Below are positions 24,496 to 35,660 of a DNA stretch of 64,000 bases, in pieces. Under the pieces are notes generated by a model, which was not told the origin of the DNA, did no database searches, and saw only the letters and a list, made by a program, of their open reading frames with translations. The translations under genes were made by a program, and so were the position numbers. The stretch is from Lycorma delicatula (taxonomy: Eukaryota; Arthropoda; Insecta; Hemiptera; Fulgoridae): NCBI RefSeq assembly GCF_047948215.1, contig NC_134456.1, forward strand, positions 193,237,034-193,301,033, read 5' to 3'. How positions within the stretch are numbered: the first letter of the stretch is position 1; each line of letters opens with the position of its first letter.

Positions 24496-24788
24496 TTTCT
24501 TTTTCCTGTTTAGCCTCCGATAACTACCGTTTAGATAATACTTCAGAGGATGAATGAGGATGATATGTATGAGTGTGAATGAAGTGTAGTCTTGTACAGT
24601 CTCAGTTCGACTATACCTGAGATGTGTGGTTAATTGAAACCCAACCACCAAAGAACACCGGTATCGACGATCTAGTATTCAAGTCCGTGTAAAAATAGCT
24701 GACTTTACTAGGACTTGAACGCTGGAACTCTCGACTTCCAAATCAGCTGATTTGGGAAGACGCGTTCACCACTAGACCAACCCGGTGG
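24496..24788 (-). mobile_element. tRNA-derived SINE with target-site duplication
   Basis: On the minus strand the head reads CACCGGGTTGGTCTAGTGG, with the A box TGGTCTAGTGG. About 45 bp further comes a B box GTTCAAGTCC (near 24715), a spacing expected of a tRNA-type RNA polymerase III promoter. A unique body follows and it ends in GGCTAAACAGGAAAAAGAAA. It is flanked by a 17-bp duplication with one mismatch, GTTCCTGACTATTAGTC (24479-24495) and GTTCCTGACTATTGGTC (24789-24805). Where an anticodon arm would be there is an 18-bp perfect palindrome, CCAAATCAGCTGATTTGG (24738-24755). Partial relatives lie at 28.4, 38.0 and 42.1 kb. It inserted into an already present BEL/Pao gag. Confidence 0.9.
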
Positions 24789-24805
24789 GTTCCTGACTAT
24801 TGGTC
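24789..24805. repeat. SINE target-site duplication, right
   Basis: GTTCCTGACTATTGGTC, the partner of 24479-24495. Confidence 0.88.
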
Positions 24806-24849
24806 TGCAAATGCAAAGTCTTACTATTGACCGATTCCTCGTCAGTCAT
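24806..24849 (-). pseudogene. BEL/Pao gag N-terminal codons beyond the SINE
   Basis: An ATG at 24849-24847 opens MTDEESVNSKTLHLQTNS, an acidic start plausible for a Pao gag, and is cut by the SINE target-site duplication. The remainder resumes left of 24479 (LLKQRSIIKSSITRI in the same orientation). The reading frame is lost through the 293-bp SINE. Too short for an ORF search; the call depends on its position. Confidence 0.6.
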
Positions 24850-25406
24850 TTTGAATTTAATTATATTTACTTAAATTATATTAATGTAAACATTAATGAT
24901 AATAAGAAATTAAACATAATAATAAGAAAGGTAAACAAATTAATTAATAAGATGAACAATGGGTTACGCATATGATGAATGTTGATACTCGTAGCTTGTC
25001 GTAATCGTAGATAGTTGAACTTGGCCGTGATATATTTGTCTAGCCAAAGTGACGTAGTTGTACGTGCATGTAGGTTACACTCGGTGACATAAGATAATAT
25101 ATGAAAACCAATATCCAGTTCAATCTGGAAATTTCCGACACATCGATTCCAATAGAAAGTAACAAACAAAGAAAGAAACGTACAATTTGGAAATCACAGT
25201 TACATATCACTATTACTTACACTTTTATAGTTAAATTTCACTGCGTATAATTTTTGTACGCATTACAGTTTTTGGAGTAGCTTGTATAACTATACGAATG
25301 AATGTCTATACGAATTAAGTCCATTTTGAAGCTTATAAATTAAATTTGAATATGTCGTATCGAATACGTTGCTGAAGTTCACTATCCGGTTTGGAGGACC
25401 AAAATA

Positions 25407-25748
25407 TGTGTGTTGATTAGGTTTGAAGATTGAATAAGTAGACGAATCCATATTGAGTTTATGTAGTATTTATTCATTTGTAGAATACATTTTTGAATGA
25501 GTATATCTGGTAGTCTTGTTTGTTGTAGTTTGATTTCAGTTTAGTAATAACACATTGAATATTAATAATATAGAGTACTTGAAGTATATTGAATCTTAAT
25601 GAACGTAAACGAATGATTGAATAACTACATGCATTGTATGTTACCGATCCACTACACCACCTTGCAACGTGTCCACACTCCGAATGTGTAACAAAGAAGT
25701 GCACGTGTCTGGTCAGCCATAGCGGCGTGAAATGTAACTATAACAACA
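25407..25748 (-). repeat. 5' LTR of the BEL/Pao element (candidate)
   Basis: 342 bp. In element orientation it starts TGTTGTTATAGTTACATTTC and ends CAACACACA, with TG...CA termini. Immediately downstream is TTGGTCCTCCAAACCGG, where a primer-binding site would be. The inner part (25407-25498) is duplicated at 22392-22486; the outer boundary is inferred from the TG terminus only. Confidence 0.65.
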
Positions 25749-25753
25749 AGCTA

Positions 25754-27336
25754 CCATTACAATATTTGAATAAAAAAAATATTTAATATGATCATGAAGA
25801 CAGACTTCTCTTACAAAAATCAGGAAAAACTTTATTTAATTGTAACATTTTTACAGTATATGTGGTTTACAGCCGTAGGTAATATATATTACTATAATAT
25901 TTTTCCAGTGTACTTTCCTTTACTATGTCTGCAATCTGGTAACTACCTCATATTATGAAACACAAGTTACAACAAGATTTTCTATGCATACATATAAGAA
26001 TATTAATAAACAGTATTTAATAATGAATATTCATAACAGATTGCTATGCCTCAATACAATTAAAATATTCACATGTAAATAAAAAAACTTCAAAAATTAT
26101 TTTTAAAAAACCACTCCATGCAATGTTCAGATAAACAACTGAAATGAATGATGTTTAAATACATCAGGATCTACAAATATTAATAGTTACAACATTAAAA
26201 AGAATTACTTAATGAATAATAACAACAAAAACATGCATGACTGCTGCTGGTCAGCATAGTTATTACTAACCATTCAAATTAAATCGACTTACTATTTGGC
26301 AACCATATAAAAAATTGAATATTTCACACTTAAAAATTATACTTTTACTTTATAAACTACATGCAAACATTTTTTTCTTTATATTAAAACAGACAAGCAA
26401 TTTCAATAAATGGACCTAATCAGTCAAGTTAAAAAAAAAGTTAACTATAGTATTTTTCCAAGATGAAGAAATTTGAGATGAGAAATAAAATTAAGAGAAA
26501 GATATGATACTTAAAACAATCCGTTCATTCAATGATGAGATCTACTTCTACATCCTGAGACCAAAAGCAGAGGTTTCCCTATTTTACATAATTTTAATGA
26601 CCTCAATAACGATTAAATCATATTTGCAAGTAATTTCACCAAATTACCTCTATATTTTAAGTTTTTAAATATGAAAATTAACCTTCATTTTTGCACCACT
26701 AAAAATGATTTGATTGCAATATTTTACTTAAAATGTTCTTAAAATTTTGATAACGTAATTTTGCAACATTTGTTGCCAGAAATAGAACAGTTAATGTTAA
26801 TTCAATTAATGTTACCTAAAATTAGTATTGCGATATTATTTGATAAAATGACCCGAAGAAAACTATAAACAGATATAGATGTTTTTATAGCGAAATAGTA
26901 TTATCCCCTATAAAGACTGTAAAACGGATTAAAAAACCGAAGTAAAAAACGATGAATAAAATACATTGATTCTGATATACTCTTTTTCATTATGTTTCAC
27001 TATAATTGTGTAGGCGTTAATTTTTTAACGGGTAACAGAAAATTTAATATTTTACGTATTTAATTGATTGTTCAGATAACAGAATATTAATTTTAGCCCG
27101 ACAGAAATCGGGTATTTAAGATTTATTATTTAATTGTGTTGTTATTATTGCTATTGTGTTTATTTTTCATTTCTCATGAGACATGTTAATGATGTTAACT
27201 TAACTATTTATGCTATTACGCCTTAAAATAATGAATTTGATAGCGATAATAAGGATTTGATAGCGAATGACTGCTACGATACAGTAGAAGTAAATGATTT
27301 TTTTAATTTTAATCCTTGATTGTATTTTAACCCTAA
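25754..27336. other. Non-coding stretch containing the CpG boundary
   Basis: No gene seen. CpG rises from 3 in 26101-26700 to 16 in 26701-27300 (hand counts), the sharpest compositional change in the window. Confidence 0.6.
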
Positions 27337-27580
27337 AAGTAATTCATTTTTTTTTTTTTTTTTTTGTCTTCAGTCATTTGACTGGTTTGATGCAGCTCTC
27401 CAAGATTCCCTATCTAGTGCTAGTCGTTTCATTTCAGTATACCCTCTACATCCTACATCCCCAACAATTTGTTTTACATACTCCAAACGTGGCCTGCCTA
27501 CACAATTTTTCCCTTCTACCTGTCCTTCCAATATTAAAGCGACTATTCCAGGATGCCTGGAATATGAATAAGTAATTCAT
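27337..27580 (-). mobile_element. RTE-like LINE, very short 5'-truncated copy (copy B) with TSD
   Basis: Only about 210 bp of the 3' end of the element, nearly identical to the intact copy at 52.8 kb, with a long poly-A (poly-T at 27348-27365 on the plus strand). Flanked by an exact 11-bp duplication AAGTAATTCAT (27337-27347 and 27570-27580). The 5' junction holds about 11 non-LINE bases, of which GGAATA is a fold-back of the adjacent LINE sequence (TATTCCAGG-ATG-CCTGGAATA, 27545-27565). A young, dead-on-arrival insertion. Confidence 0.92.
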
Positions 27581-27761
27581 ATGAACATAAAAATTACAAG
27601 AAAAATTTTTGATGGATTTGTTTTTTACTTAAGTAATAGTAACGTTAAGTTTCAAATTATTATATCGACCGAACTTGGATCGGTGATGACATCGAGTTTA
27701 ATTTCAGATTAGGTTATAACGTATTGATTCAGAATAATAAATTCACCAACAGTGACGGTAT

Positions 27762-28402
27762 GTTTGACTGGTTTGATGCAGCTCTCCAAGATTCCCTATC
27801 TGGTGCTAGTCGTTTCATTTCAGTATACCCTCTACATCTTATATCCCTAACAATTTGTTTTATATATTCCAAACGTTGCCTGCCTGCACAGTTTTTTCCT
27901 TCTACCTGTTCCTCCAAATTTAAAGCGATTATTCCAGTATGCCTTAATATGTGGCCTAGAAGTCCGTCTCTTCTTTTAACTATATTTTTCCAAATGCTTC
28001 TTTCTTCATCTATTTGCCGCAATACCTCCTCATTTGTCACTTTATCCACCCATCTGATTTTTAACATTCTCCTATAGCACCGCATTTCAAAAGCTTCTAA
28101 TCTTTTCTTCTCAGATACTCCGATCGTCCAAGTTTCACTTCCATATAAAGCGACGCTCCAAACATGTACTTTCAAAAATCTTTTCGTGATGTTTAAATTA
28201 ATTTTATATGTAAAAAAATTATATTTATAACTGAAGGCGCGTTTCGCCTGTCCTATTCGACATTTTATATCGCTCGTGCTTCGTCCATCTTTAGTAATTC
28301 TATTTCCCAAATAACAAAATTCTTCTACCTCCGTAATCTTTTCTTCTCCTATTTTCACATTCAGCGGTCCGGTCCATCTTTGTTATTTCTACTACATTTG
28401 TA
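27762..28402 (-). mobile_element. RTE-like LINE, 5'-truncated copy (copy C)
   Basis: Encodes about the last 200 residues of the LINE polyprotein on the minus strand in one open frame (EVEEFCYLGNRITKDGRS, LYGSETWTIGVSEKKRLEAF, RRMLKIRWVDKVTNEEV). The final AATGACTGAAGAC and poly-A are missing, so the left end is a deletion or separate break rather than a normal 3' end. It is unlikely to be one insertion with copy B because the same 3' end segment is present in both. Not functional: no endonuclease or RT. Confidence 0.88.
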
Positions 28403-28409
28403 TGACATT

Positions 28410-28520
28410 AGGATATATATGACATGTAAATGAGCTGTAGTCTTGTACAGACTTTGGTTGACCATTCCTGAGACGTGTGATTATTTAATTGAATCCCAAC
28501 CACCAAAATTAGTATTGTTG
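28410..28520 (-). mobile_element. SINE body fragment
   Basis: GTAGTCTTGTACAGAC and GAATCCCAACCACCAAA match the body of the SINE at 24.5 kb (24569-24660). tRNA head and 3' tail are absent. It abuts the truncated end of LINE copy C. Confidence 0.75.
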
Positions 28521-31015
28521 GTGTTATATCGTACGGACTGTAATTCCGTAGTCGCAATATTTTTATTAGGTCTGCATATTGCTTATACTGTATGTATTTT
28601 TATTCGCTTAATATGTTTCACGTCTGTTTTATGTCGTTCTTTTTCGTATTAACCGAATATATTGGCGTACGAGTGTAGCCGGCCGAATTAATTGTGTAGT
28701 GAAAGCGAAGGGGGCGATGCAACGAGAGAGAAAGGAAACGACAATAGCTGTATTTTTCAGACGTTAAATTTTATCGATAGTTTTATTTGAGTTGTTACGT
28801 GTTTTATTATGACCTTTGATACGCAAAACATACGCTATGAAAACGGTTTAGGACGGTTTTTTTTACTCGGCAACTACTCTGTATACTAGACTTGTTTTCT
28901 ACAATTCCCGTTGAAGAGGTATTCACAAAATTCTGTATTTTACTGTAATAAATTGCCGTTCGACTCGCTTGAACATTACGATTAGGGTTTTGATGCCCGA
29001 CGCATTATACAAATTACATACTACTCGCGCGCGCATACACATTTACACATACACACACAATCGCCTCCCTTTTTGCTCTCTTTCTTCCTTCCTTTCTGTT
29101 ACCGTTATTAGTTCGATTAAAAATAAGAGATAAGCAAAATATATAAGCTTGGGTTATACGTAGGTGGGATCCTGATCTGTTTTTATTTTACTACATCCAC
29201 TTATACCGCTCTGCTCGTTGCTCTTCAGCGATACAGATAAATACAAATAGAGATTCGAACTGTGATTTACGTTTACGAAAAGTGACTTTACTGTAGTCGG
29301 GCTTATTTTAAAGACGTATTAATTTAGAGTTTTCCAGTATTTTTATGAAAATCTTTCTTGCCTTCGTAACCCCTTTTCCATCTCGTTTTTGAAAAAAATA
29401 CCTACATAAAAAAAATCCGCTAAATTGGCGCCTACCGTCGGAAAAATGTTAAAAATAATTAAACGATAGTCGAATCAAAAGAGTTCGACTGTCATTTAAT
29501 TATTTTGTTAAGGACTATTTTTTTACGTAATCTGTTAACGAAGTTGTTGGAATTCCTTTTATAATTTATTTTTAGAGAATAAGCGAGAATTTTAATTTAG
29601 AGAATAAGTACGGTTTTAATGGTAATTTACAGTTTTAGCTAGGGGTTGTTTCTGTACTAAATAAAATTGAAAACCCGCTATTCACGCAGGAAAAAAACAA
29701 GATCTAATACGGTGTAAAACTCATTTTTTTCAACGGTTTTCTTACGCTCGATACCGGTAAGCTGAGTTCTTTATTTTTTGTGCCGTTAACGTTAGAACAT
29801 GTCCTGAAAGTTTTCTATATTTTTCTTGAATATCTCTTTACATTCCTGTCTTTAGAAGTTATCAACGTTTGTTTTCTTCTGAAAATGTTTTGATTAAATT
29901 TTTTCATATCTGAAAAGGTAAAGAAAATTTAATTTCAACCCCCGCTCCCACCGTGTAACCGAAAGTATATCCGTAATTTTCTTCGAAAATTCTGTAAAAA
30001 ATAGACGTGTTTGAAATCCAAATTAATTGCTTAAATGCAAACGCACGAATAACAGTAAATATAAAAGATTATTACAAAACGAATCATAATTTCGGTATCA
30101 AAAATTATTTTGAGCATATCTTTTAGTATACGTTGAACGGGAAGCCGATGAATCTTGTTTTTAATTAATATTATTTAAAAATTCACGAAAAGAATAATAT
30201 TGTTCCCGTAAAAGAAATTTCTTTTATTGTATTTCAAATAAATCGGTCGGGAGATTTTTCAAATGATTTGGCAATTTATTAAAACGATAGCATAATATGG
30301 CCCTTTCTCGTAAATATAGTATCGAGTTATAAATGAAAACAGTCCCGTTGTGTGGTTTGGTAAAGATGGATATGGTTATTTTTTTAAGTATAAGTGACCG
30401 TTCTTTTTACAAAAATTGCACATTCATACAGAAAGCAGAAAAAATAGAAATATGGATTAGGAGGTGTAAAATCTAAACTGAGTTTTTGATTCCTAGATTA
30501 GCGTCTTTTCTCATCTTAAAATTATATTAATCGGTTGATCTTCATAACTCCTTTAATTTTTCTAAATGTATTTAACACTTGAATTAATAATTAACAGCAT
30601 TCTTTACCTACCCGTTCTGAAAAAGAAAGCATTTCAAGACTCATTTTTCAATATTATGATGGACATATTAAAATATTTCCAAAATATTTTAACCGATTTG
30701 CGTGAAATGAAAACTGTTTGTAATGAAATTATTGGCTTATTAGATTTACTTTCTGAAATTGTACTAAATTTATCTTGAAATTATTCATTTACTGTCAAAG
30801 TTAACAAAGTTTGCGAATAATTCTCGTTAGATAAAAAAAAAAATATCAAAATTTGAAAAAGCAATCTAGTATATGGACTTTAAAAAATAAATTTTTAAAA
30901 CCAGAGTGGAACAATATTAAGTCCGTAATCTAGGACCCTGTAAACGCTTGCAAATCGGTAAATAACAAATCTTTTAATCCATTTTAGCGCTCTTAACGAG
31001 TGTGATTAGTTCTAC
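28521..31015. other. CpG-rich non-coding stretch
   Basis: No gene or known repeat recognised apart from a hairpin at 29452-29506. About 26 CpG in 29101-29700 by hand. Confidence 0.5.
29452..29506. repeat. 23-bp imperfect inverted repeat
   Basis: Left arm 29452-29474 and right arm 29484-29506 pair at 21 of 23 positions around a 9-nt loop. Both mismatches are C/T transitions, as expected of an older fold-back. Confidence 0.88.
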
Positions 31016-31740
31016 CGGGTGATTAAAAAAGGACTTCACAAATTTAAAAGCGTATAAAAGTTTATTTAGATAACTTAAAAATTCGGTTGAGGCCTCATTT
31101 CATAGCAAAACATATCAAGTTTTGGCTCACGTAATTCATTAGTACCAGATTCGGTCTCCAGCGTTGTTAAAATAGATACTTCCTGGTATGGAACGTGCTC
31201 GCTGTGCGTTTTGTTTTCACTGTTTGAAGTCATCGACTGCAGTTCAAGGTAGTTTTCGTAGAAAGTAAAGGGAGCATCTTAGTAGGCGTAAAATTTACTC
31301 TTGGCACCAAATCTTCATTGAAGTAAGTTGTTCTGTTAGACATACTAAATCGCGTGGGCTAGGACGCGTCTGAAGCTGCTGTTAAACAATTCGGAGAAAT
31401 CTTTGCACGTAATCTGAAAAAATCAACTCGACCTGCGTTACCAGAGAATGGCATTCTACAAACGACTGTTTGGCGCGTATTACGTAAGCGATCGCACTTG
31501 AAGCCGTACAAACTGACTGCGATTCAACACGTCGCAGATGACTACGAAGTTGCACGGCTGCAGTTTTGCGTGGAAATGATGAATAGATTTGCAGACAACG
31601 ATACTTTGTAAGACAATGTAATTTTTAGCGATGAGTCAACGTTTGAGATCTGCGCCAAGGTAAACACCCCTAACTGTCGAATATTGGGTAGCAAAGACCC
31701 TCATGATGTAGCCAAAGCTACTTTTGTTGATCCGAGATTA
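31010..31740 (+). mobile_element. Tc1/mariner-like transposon remnant, first half
   Basis: Starts with GGGTGATTAAAAAAGGACTT (31018), resembling terminal repeats of this insect IS630/mariner-like group. Broken frames follow: MERARCAFCFH (about 31190), an HTH-like region, TVWRVLRKRSHLKPYKLTAIQ (31470-31530), ARLQFCVEMMNRFADND (about 31555-31600), then IFSDESTFEICAKVNTPNCR (about 31623-31680), which carries the first catalytic Asp of the DDE/D triad (FSDE). The catalytic C-terminal half is missing; a hAT fragment follows. Stops and frameshifts make it dead. Confidence 0.75.
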
Positions 31741-31759
31741 AAAAAAAACCGCATTTGAC

Positions 31760-32166
31760 GTAGAAGAAAATGCAAAAAACGGATAACCGATGAGGTTACA
31801 AATTTAATCGATTCAAAGCGAATGGACGTCGATACTCGACCGTAAATAGAAATCTTCGAAACTCAGACACAACAAATCCTAACGATTGTCTTTCGAGTTT
31901 ATTTGAAGAAAAATTACGAAAGTGCAAACAACAACTACTCCTGGAACAACCGGAATATTGCAAATACGACGGTATTTGTAAATGCCACGCTTAAATAGAC
32001 GGAAAATTCCTTTGGAATTTTGGGAATTATATAAAAATTCATTACCTGAATTATACCAGATAAATTTAAAATACTCCTGTTTACCTGCTACGTCACTTCT
32101 CTCAGAAAGAGTGTTATCCAAGGCCGGGCGGCAAACCAATTTGCGTAGACAAATTGGTTTTACTTA
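31760..32166 (+). mobile_element. hAT transposase C-terminal dimerisation fragment
   Basis: PLEFWELYKNSLPELYQINL followed by KYSCLPATSLLSERVLSKAG (about 32008-32125) is the hAT family C-terminal dimerisation motif (family: PLxWWxxxxxxxPxLxxLAxKYLxIPATSxxSERxFSxAG). Upstream frames at 31770-31980 (DCLSSLFEEKLRK, LLLEQPEYCKYDG) look like the same protein with frameshifts. The sequence after SKAG is interrupted by a fold-back hairpin. No N-terminal BED finger or DDE core is present here; a different hAT copy at 57.7 kb has those. Confidence 0.75.
32133..32160. repeat. Perfect 11-bp inverted repeat in hAT fragment
   Basis: AAACCAATTTG (32133-32143), loop CGTAGA, CAAATTGGTTT (32150-32160). Confidence 0.92.
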
Positions 32167-33565
32167 ATCGATATTACTTAAAACGTACCGTTTCGCTTAA
32201 ATTTTTAATCTGCTATTCTAGTACAAGCTGATTTTTACTTTAATCTTTTACGTTTCTGTGCGTTAACCTACCTTGTAACTTTTTTAAAACCGCAAGATTT
32301 TTTTCGTTATTTCATCATCGCCTATGCTCTTTCTACGATTACTTTTTGTTATCGCTTTAAATTTTTTTTAATCGGCGAATGTTTTTTCGTTCTTACCGAA
32401 TGCTGTTCCCGGTTATCGCTGGATCGAATTTGATCTTAAAATAGTAACTTGATGCGACAAATAATTAAGTAAAATAAAAAATAAAAACCCTTGGCTCTTT
32501 CTCAAGTTTTCGAAAATAAACTCTTTACTAGTATAAATAACCGCTAATACTGTTTAGTGTACCGTTATTTATTTCACACGTAAAGTTTTTTTTTGAAAAT
32601 TTTACGCCGCCTATTTTTTAGTTTCTATTTTTATCTTGTTATGTACGTATTCCGTTTGAAGGGCACGATCGTCTTTGTAGTTTATTCGCTATTGTTGTTA
32701 CGTAACTTCCTGTTATATTTTATTACATATCTCTGACATAATTTCATAAAAATAAAAATATCGACAGTCGTTAAAAATCATACTCGTGAAATTCTTTTCT
32801 TTCGGCTAGTTTATTTGCTCTCGTTAATCGTTATTTTCTTTGAATCGGTTTCCTTTTTTCTTAATAATCGATCCGCTGCTCGTACTTCAACGGTTTTTTA
32901 AAAACTTATCGCGCGGAAACCGAAGCGTTAGTAGAAATAGTTTTCATAAAACAGTATTAGAGACCGATTCACGTAAATTTAAAATCCGTTTTGAAGTACA
33001 TATAAGTTTACCATTGTCTTTAAACGGGAACACTGTTTCCTGATGTTATGTTCCTGTTTACGTTACGAGTAATTCGACGAATAATTTTCTGATTGTAAAA
33101 GTCGTGGGACTATCGCTTACGGCAGTCGACCGTTATCTCAGAAGTAATTTCCCCGCACAAAGGTATGCGGAAATAAAAGCGGTAGAGAATAGAATCTTGA
33201 TTATGTAGTTTCAAATTTCCGTTATAAATTTTCACAGACGTCGGTCAATGCATTATTATATTTTATTTCGATATTTTGTAAATACAAAGTTCAACGGGTC
33301 TGACTAGATTTCAAGGTCAGAGGAGGATCTCTTCGGCTATCCATCCTTCCGCCGATTACCGAAGGTTGATTTCAACCGGTCTTAATCGGGAATCAACTTT
33401 ATATTTCTGTGTAAAAAAACGGACGCGGTTCGATTTTTTCAGTCCGTCGTCCGACATAGTGAGATTTTATCTGATCAGACCGGTCTCTTCGTTTGCCTCC
33501 GTTAATCTTTTCGTTTTCACAGATTTCAGCCGTTCTAGTCGGTTAGGTTATCTTGTTATCCGCCG
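32167..33565. other. CpG-rich non-coding stretch
   Basis: No recognised gene. Short open frames (for example at 32840-33043) lack any family signature. Confidence 0.5.
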
Positions 33566-33739
33566 ATATCATTCGCTTACCTAACGGTTCTCTACGTTTC
33601 AGTGGAGAACACCTTACGGACGGGTTAGCCGTAGCAGTGCGCTCCTGGAATTACTGTATATATCGTACGCGACTTATAACTAAGAATGTAACGAATAGTC
33701 GCTAAAATTACTCTCATATTTTCCGAGTAAACCACCGGT
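33566..33739 (+). repeat. Dispersed 175-bp repeat, copy 1
   Basis: Nearly identical to 62481-62655 (roughly nine of ten bases agree by eye), sharing GCTTACCTAACGGTTCTCT, CTTACGGACGGGTTAGCCGT, CGTACGCGACTTATAACTAA and TTTTCCGAGTAAACCACCGG. Probably a fragment of an unidentified transposon. Confidence 0.85.
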
Positions 33740-33750
33740 TTACTCGGAAA
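33720..33750. repeat. Perfect 14-bp inverted repeat, absent from the paralogous copy
   Basis: TTTCCGAGTAAACC (33720-33733), loop ACC, GGTTTACTCGGAAA (33737-33750). The sister repeat at 62.6 kb reads CCGAGTAAACCACCGGAATA without the second arm. Confidence 0.95.
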
Positions 33751-34960
33751 TATTATTATTTGATATAATTATTACTAACACAAAATTTATTAAGCATTTT
33801 ATTTTGAAGAAAATGACACCTCATTTGTAAAATTCCGTTGACAAACAATCGAGTTATAGCAGACAATTAACCCGGCAGTACGCTTTTGCTAGCTGATAAT
33901 TTTTTGTCTGTTTCTATTTTCTCCATTAATTATAATAAAAATGATTAATAACAAATAATAATATAAAAAATTAATAATAATATAATAAAAATTATCAGCT
34001 TTTAATATTTTATTCCTTCTACGTTGTGTGCTTGGAAATACAAAAATTTTAATATTTAATCAAGACACATTTATAAAATTATTATAATAGTTCTTTCATT
34101 TAATTCTGGAGGCAAAACGTTTTATTTGCTTTGCCTATGCGTGCGTGTGTGTGTGTGTGTGTGTGTATGTATTGAAACATAATGGACGCACACTTATATC
34201 ACAGTCACAAAAACCAAAAGAGAGAATATGAAGAGATTTGTTAGTTATTTATAATAAATCGTTTATATTACAGATCATGCTTACTCACTTATTATATCTC
34301 TCTCTTTCTCTGCAGTATGTGTGTATATATATATACACACATTAAAACGGATGAACACGTACATGAGACACAAAACATCACCCTTGAGTTTTTTTTTTTT
34401 TACTAGACAGCTGTCATTTCCTCTTATAAGAGATGATTTATGTCTTTTAGTTCTCTTGCGGTATCCCTTTTTTCTTTAACGGTAAAGTTTTATACTACTC
34501 TAGTCTGCAGTTGCTTTTTGTTAATGTATTAAATCAGTCGTATTCTTCAAATTCTTCAATAAATACAATAACATTTCATCAAAGATACACAAGTATTCAC
34601 TTCCATTTGAATTATTAAAAAATCAACATAATTATTTCTTTAATCTTTTCTCTATTTTTTCTTTAAAATATTTTTTTTTCGGTTGCGTACTATTTCTTAA
34701 CTAATAACTGTAGATGATTTATAAAAATATAAGATAAATTATAATTTTCAGTTATTATTAAATAATCAGATATTCTACCATTTCTATTACATATACACAT
34801 TTTTAAAAGTACATAGAATTTTATTTAAATTTTTATATTTTTATAAAAGGATTTATTGTAAAATCCTTTTTACAATCACGGGTTAATAGTTATTAATAAA
34901 TTAATATATTTAATTAAATTTTTAAAAAACATGTTAAAAAATGGAAAAGGAAATGATGTC
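33751..34960. other. AT-rich non-coding stretch with microsatellites
   Basis: Includes a (GT)n run at about 34143-34166 and short (TC)n/(TA)n tracts near 34300. No gene seen. Confidence 0.5.
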
Positions 34961-35370
34961 TGATTCGAACCGATATGCCTTTTCCTTATAGATCCAGATA
35001 TTTCATAAATTAAATTTTCCTTTAGGTACTCTAGAACCGACGGAAAAAAGTACCACTTGTGATATATCATTGAAAAGCTCTCAATGAAGGCCTATTACTG
35101 CAGTTAAGAAAAAGTCCAAAATGAAATTTGTTTTGGATTTCGTGCTTTCTTGGACACTTTTCATTCAGTCGATTGCAATCAAATGGGAAGGTAAACAACT
35201 AGATGTTACAGCAGTAATAAATCCAAAATTTCAACATACTACTGCTAATCGGTTTGTAGTTATGCGAGATACGTACATACATACATACAAACATACTCGC
35301 ATACATACATACGTACGTACAGACGTCACGGCGAAACTAGTCAAAATGGATTCAAGGATGGTAAAATGGA
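34961..35370. repeat. Repeat-like segment with B-box-like motif and ACAT microsatellite
   Basis: On the minus strand, ATCGGTTCGAATCAGAC (about 34952-34970) resembles a tRNA B box. The plus strand runs through an open frame (35121-35381) into ATACGTACATACATACATAC and ends GACGTCACGGCGAAACTAG. I recall this type of ending from dispersed insect repeats, but have no second copy in the window, so the call is tentative. Confidence 0.35.
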
Positions 35371-35399
35371 TATTTCAATAAATCGTTAAAGAAAGTAGC

Positions 35400-35660
35400 A
35401 TTTCAAAATATATAGTTAAAAGAAGACAGATTTATAGGCCAAATATTAAGACGTACTGGAATAGTCGCTCTAATATTAGAGTGACTTGTAGGTGGGAAAA
35501 ATTGTGCCGGCAGGCAACGTTTGGAATGTGTAAAACAAATTGTTAGAGATGTAGGATTTATGGGGTATACCGCAATGAAACGACTGGCATTAGATAAGGG
35601 TATCTTGGAGAGCCGCATAAAAGCAGTCAAATGACTTAAGGCAAAAAAAAAGATACAGAT
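35400..35660 (+). mobile_element. RTE-like LINE, 5'-truncated copy (copy D)
   Basis: About 250 bp corresponding to the last 80 codons of the intact LINE (from KRRNRLIGHILRHPGI to SNQSND), ending AGTCAAATGACTTAAGGC and a ten-base A tail at 35641-35651. Point changes include loss of the normal stop. Orientation is opposite to copies B, C, E and F. Confidence 0.88.

Larger units (their letters stand above)
22392..25748 (-). mobile_element. BEL/Pao LTR retrotransposon, collapsed (most of pol deleted, SINE-interrupted)
   Basis: A minus-strand element. The 5' LTR candidate is 25407-25748, with TG...CA ends on both strands; homology to a truncated 3' LTR at 22392-22486 fixes the inner boundary. Flanking AGTTA (22387-22391) and AGCTA (25749-25753) may be a 5-bp target duplication with one mismatch. 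The coding order gag, Cys-rich nucleocapsid, aspartic protease is that of BEL/Pao. Reverse transcriptase, RNase H and integrase are absent: the protease region runs straight into palindromic junction sequence and then the 3' LTR fragment. Frameshifts, an internal gag deletion and a SINE insertion all break it, so it is not functional. It sits upstream of the filamin exons, probably in an intron. Confidence 0.8.

Noticed and set aside
24496..24788. tRNA gene on the minus strand
   Set aside because: A and B boxes are present, but the anticodon arm is replaced by a palindrome and the unit has a SINE body, tail and target duplication.
29452..29506. Hairpin considered as a microRNA precursor
   Set aside because: Stem of 23 bp with a 9-nt loop is too short for a usual pre-miRNA, and it fits the general fold-back pattern.
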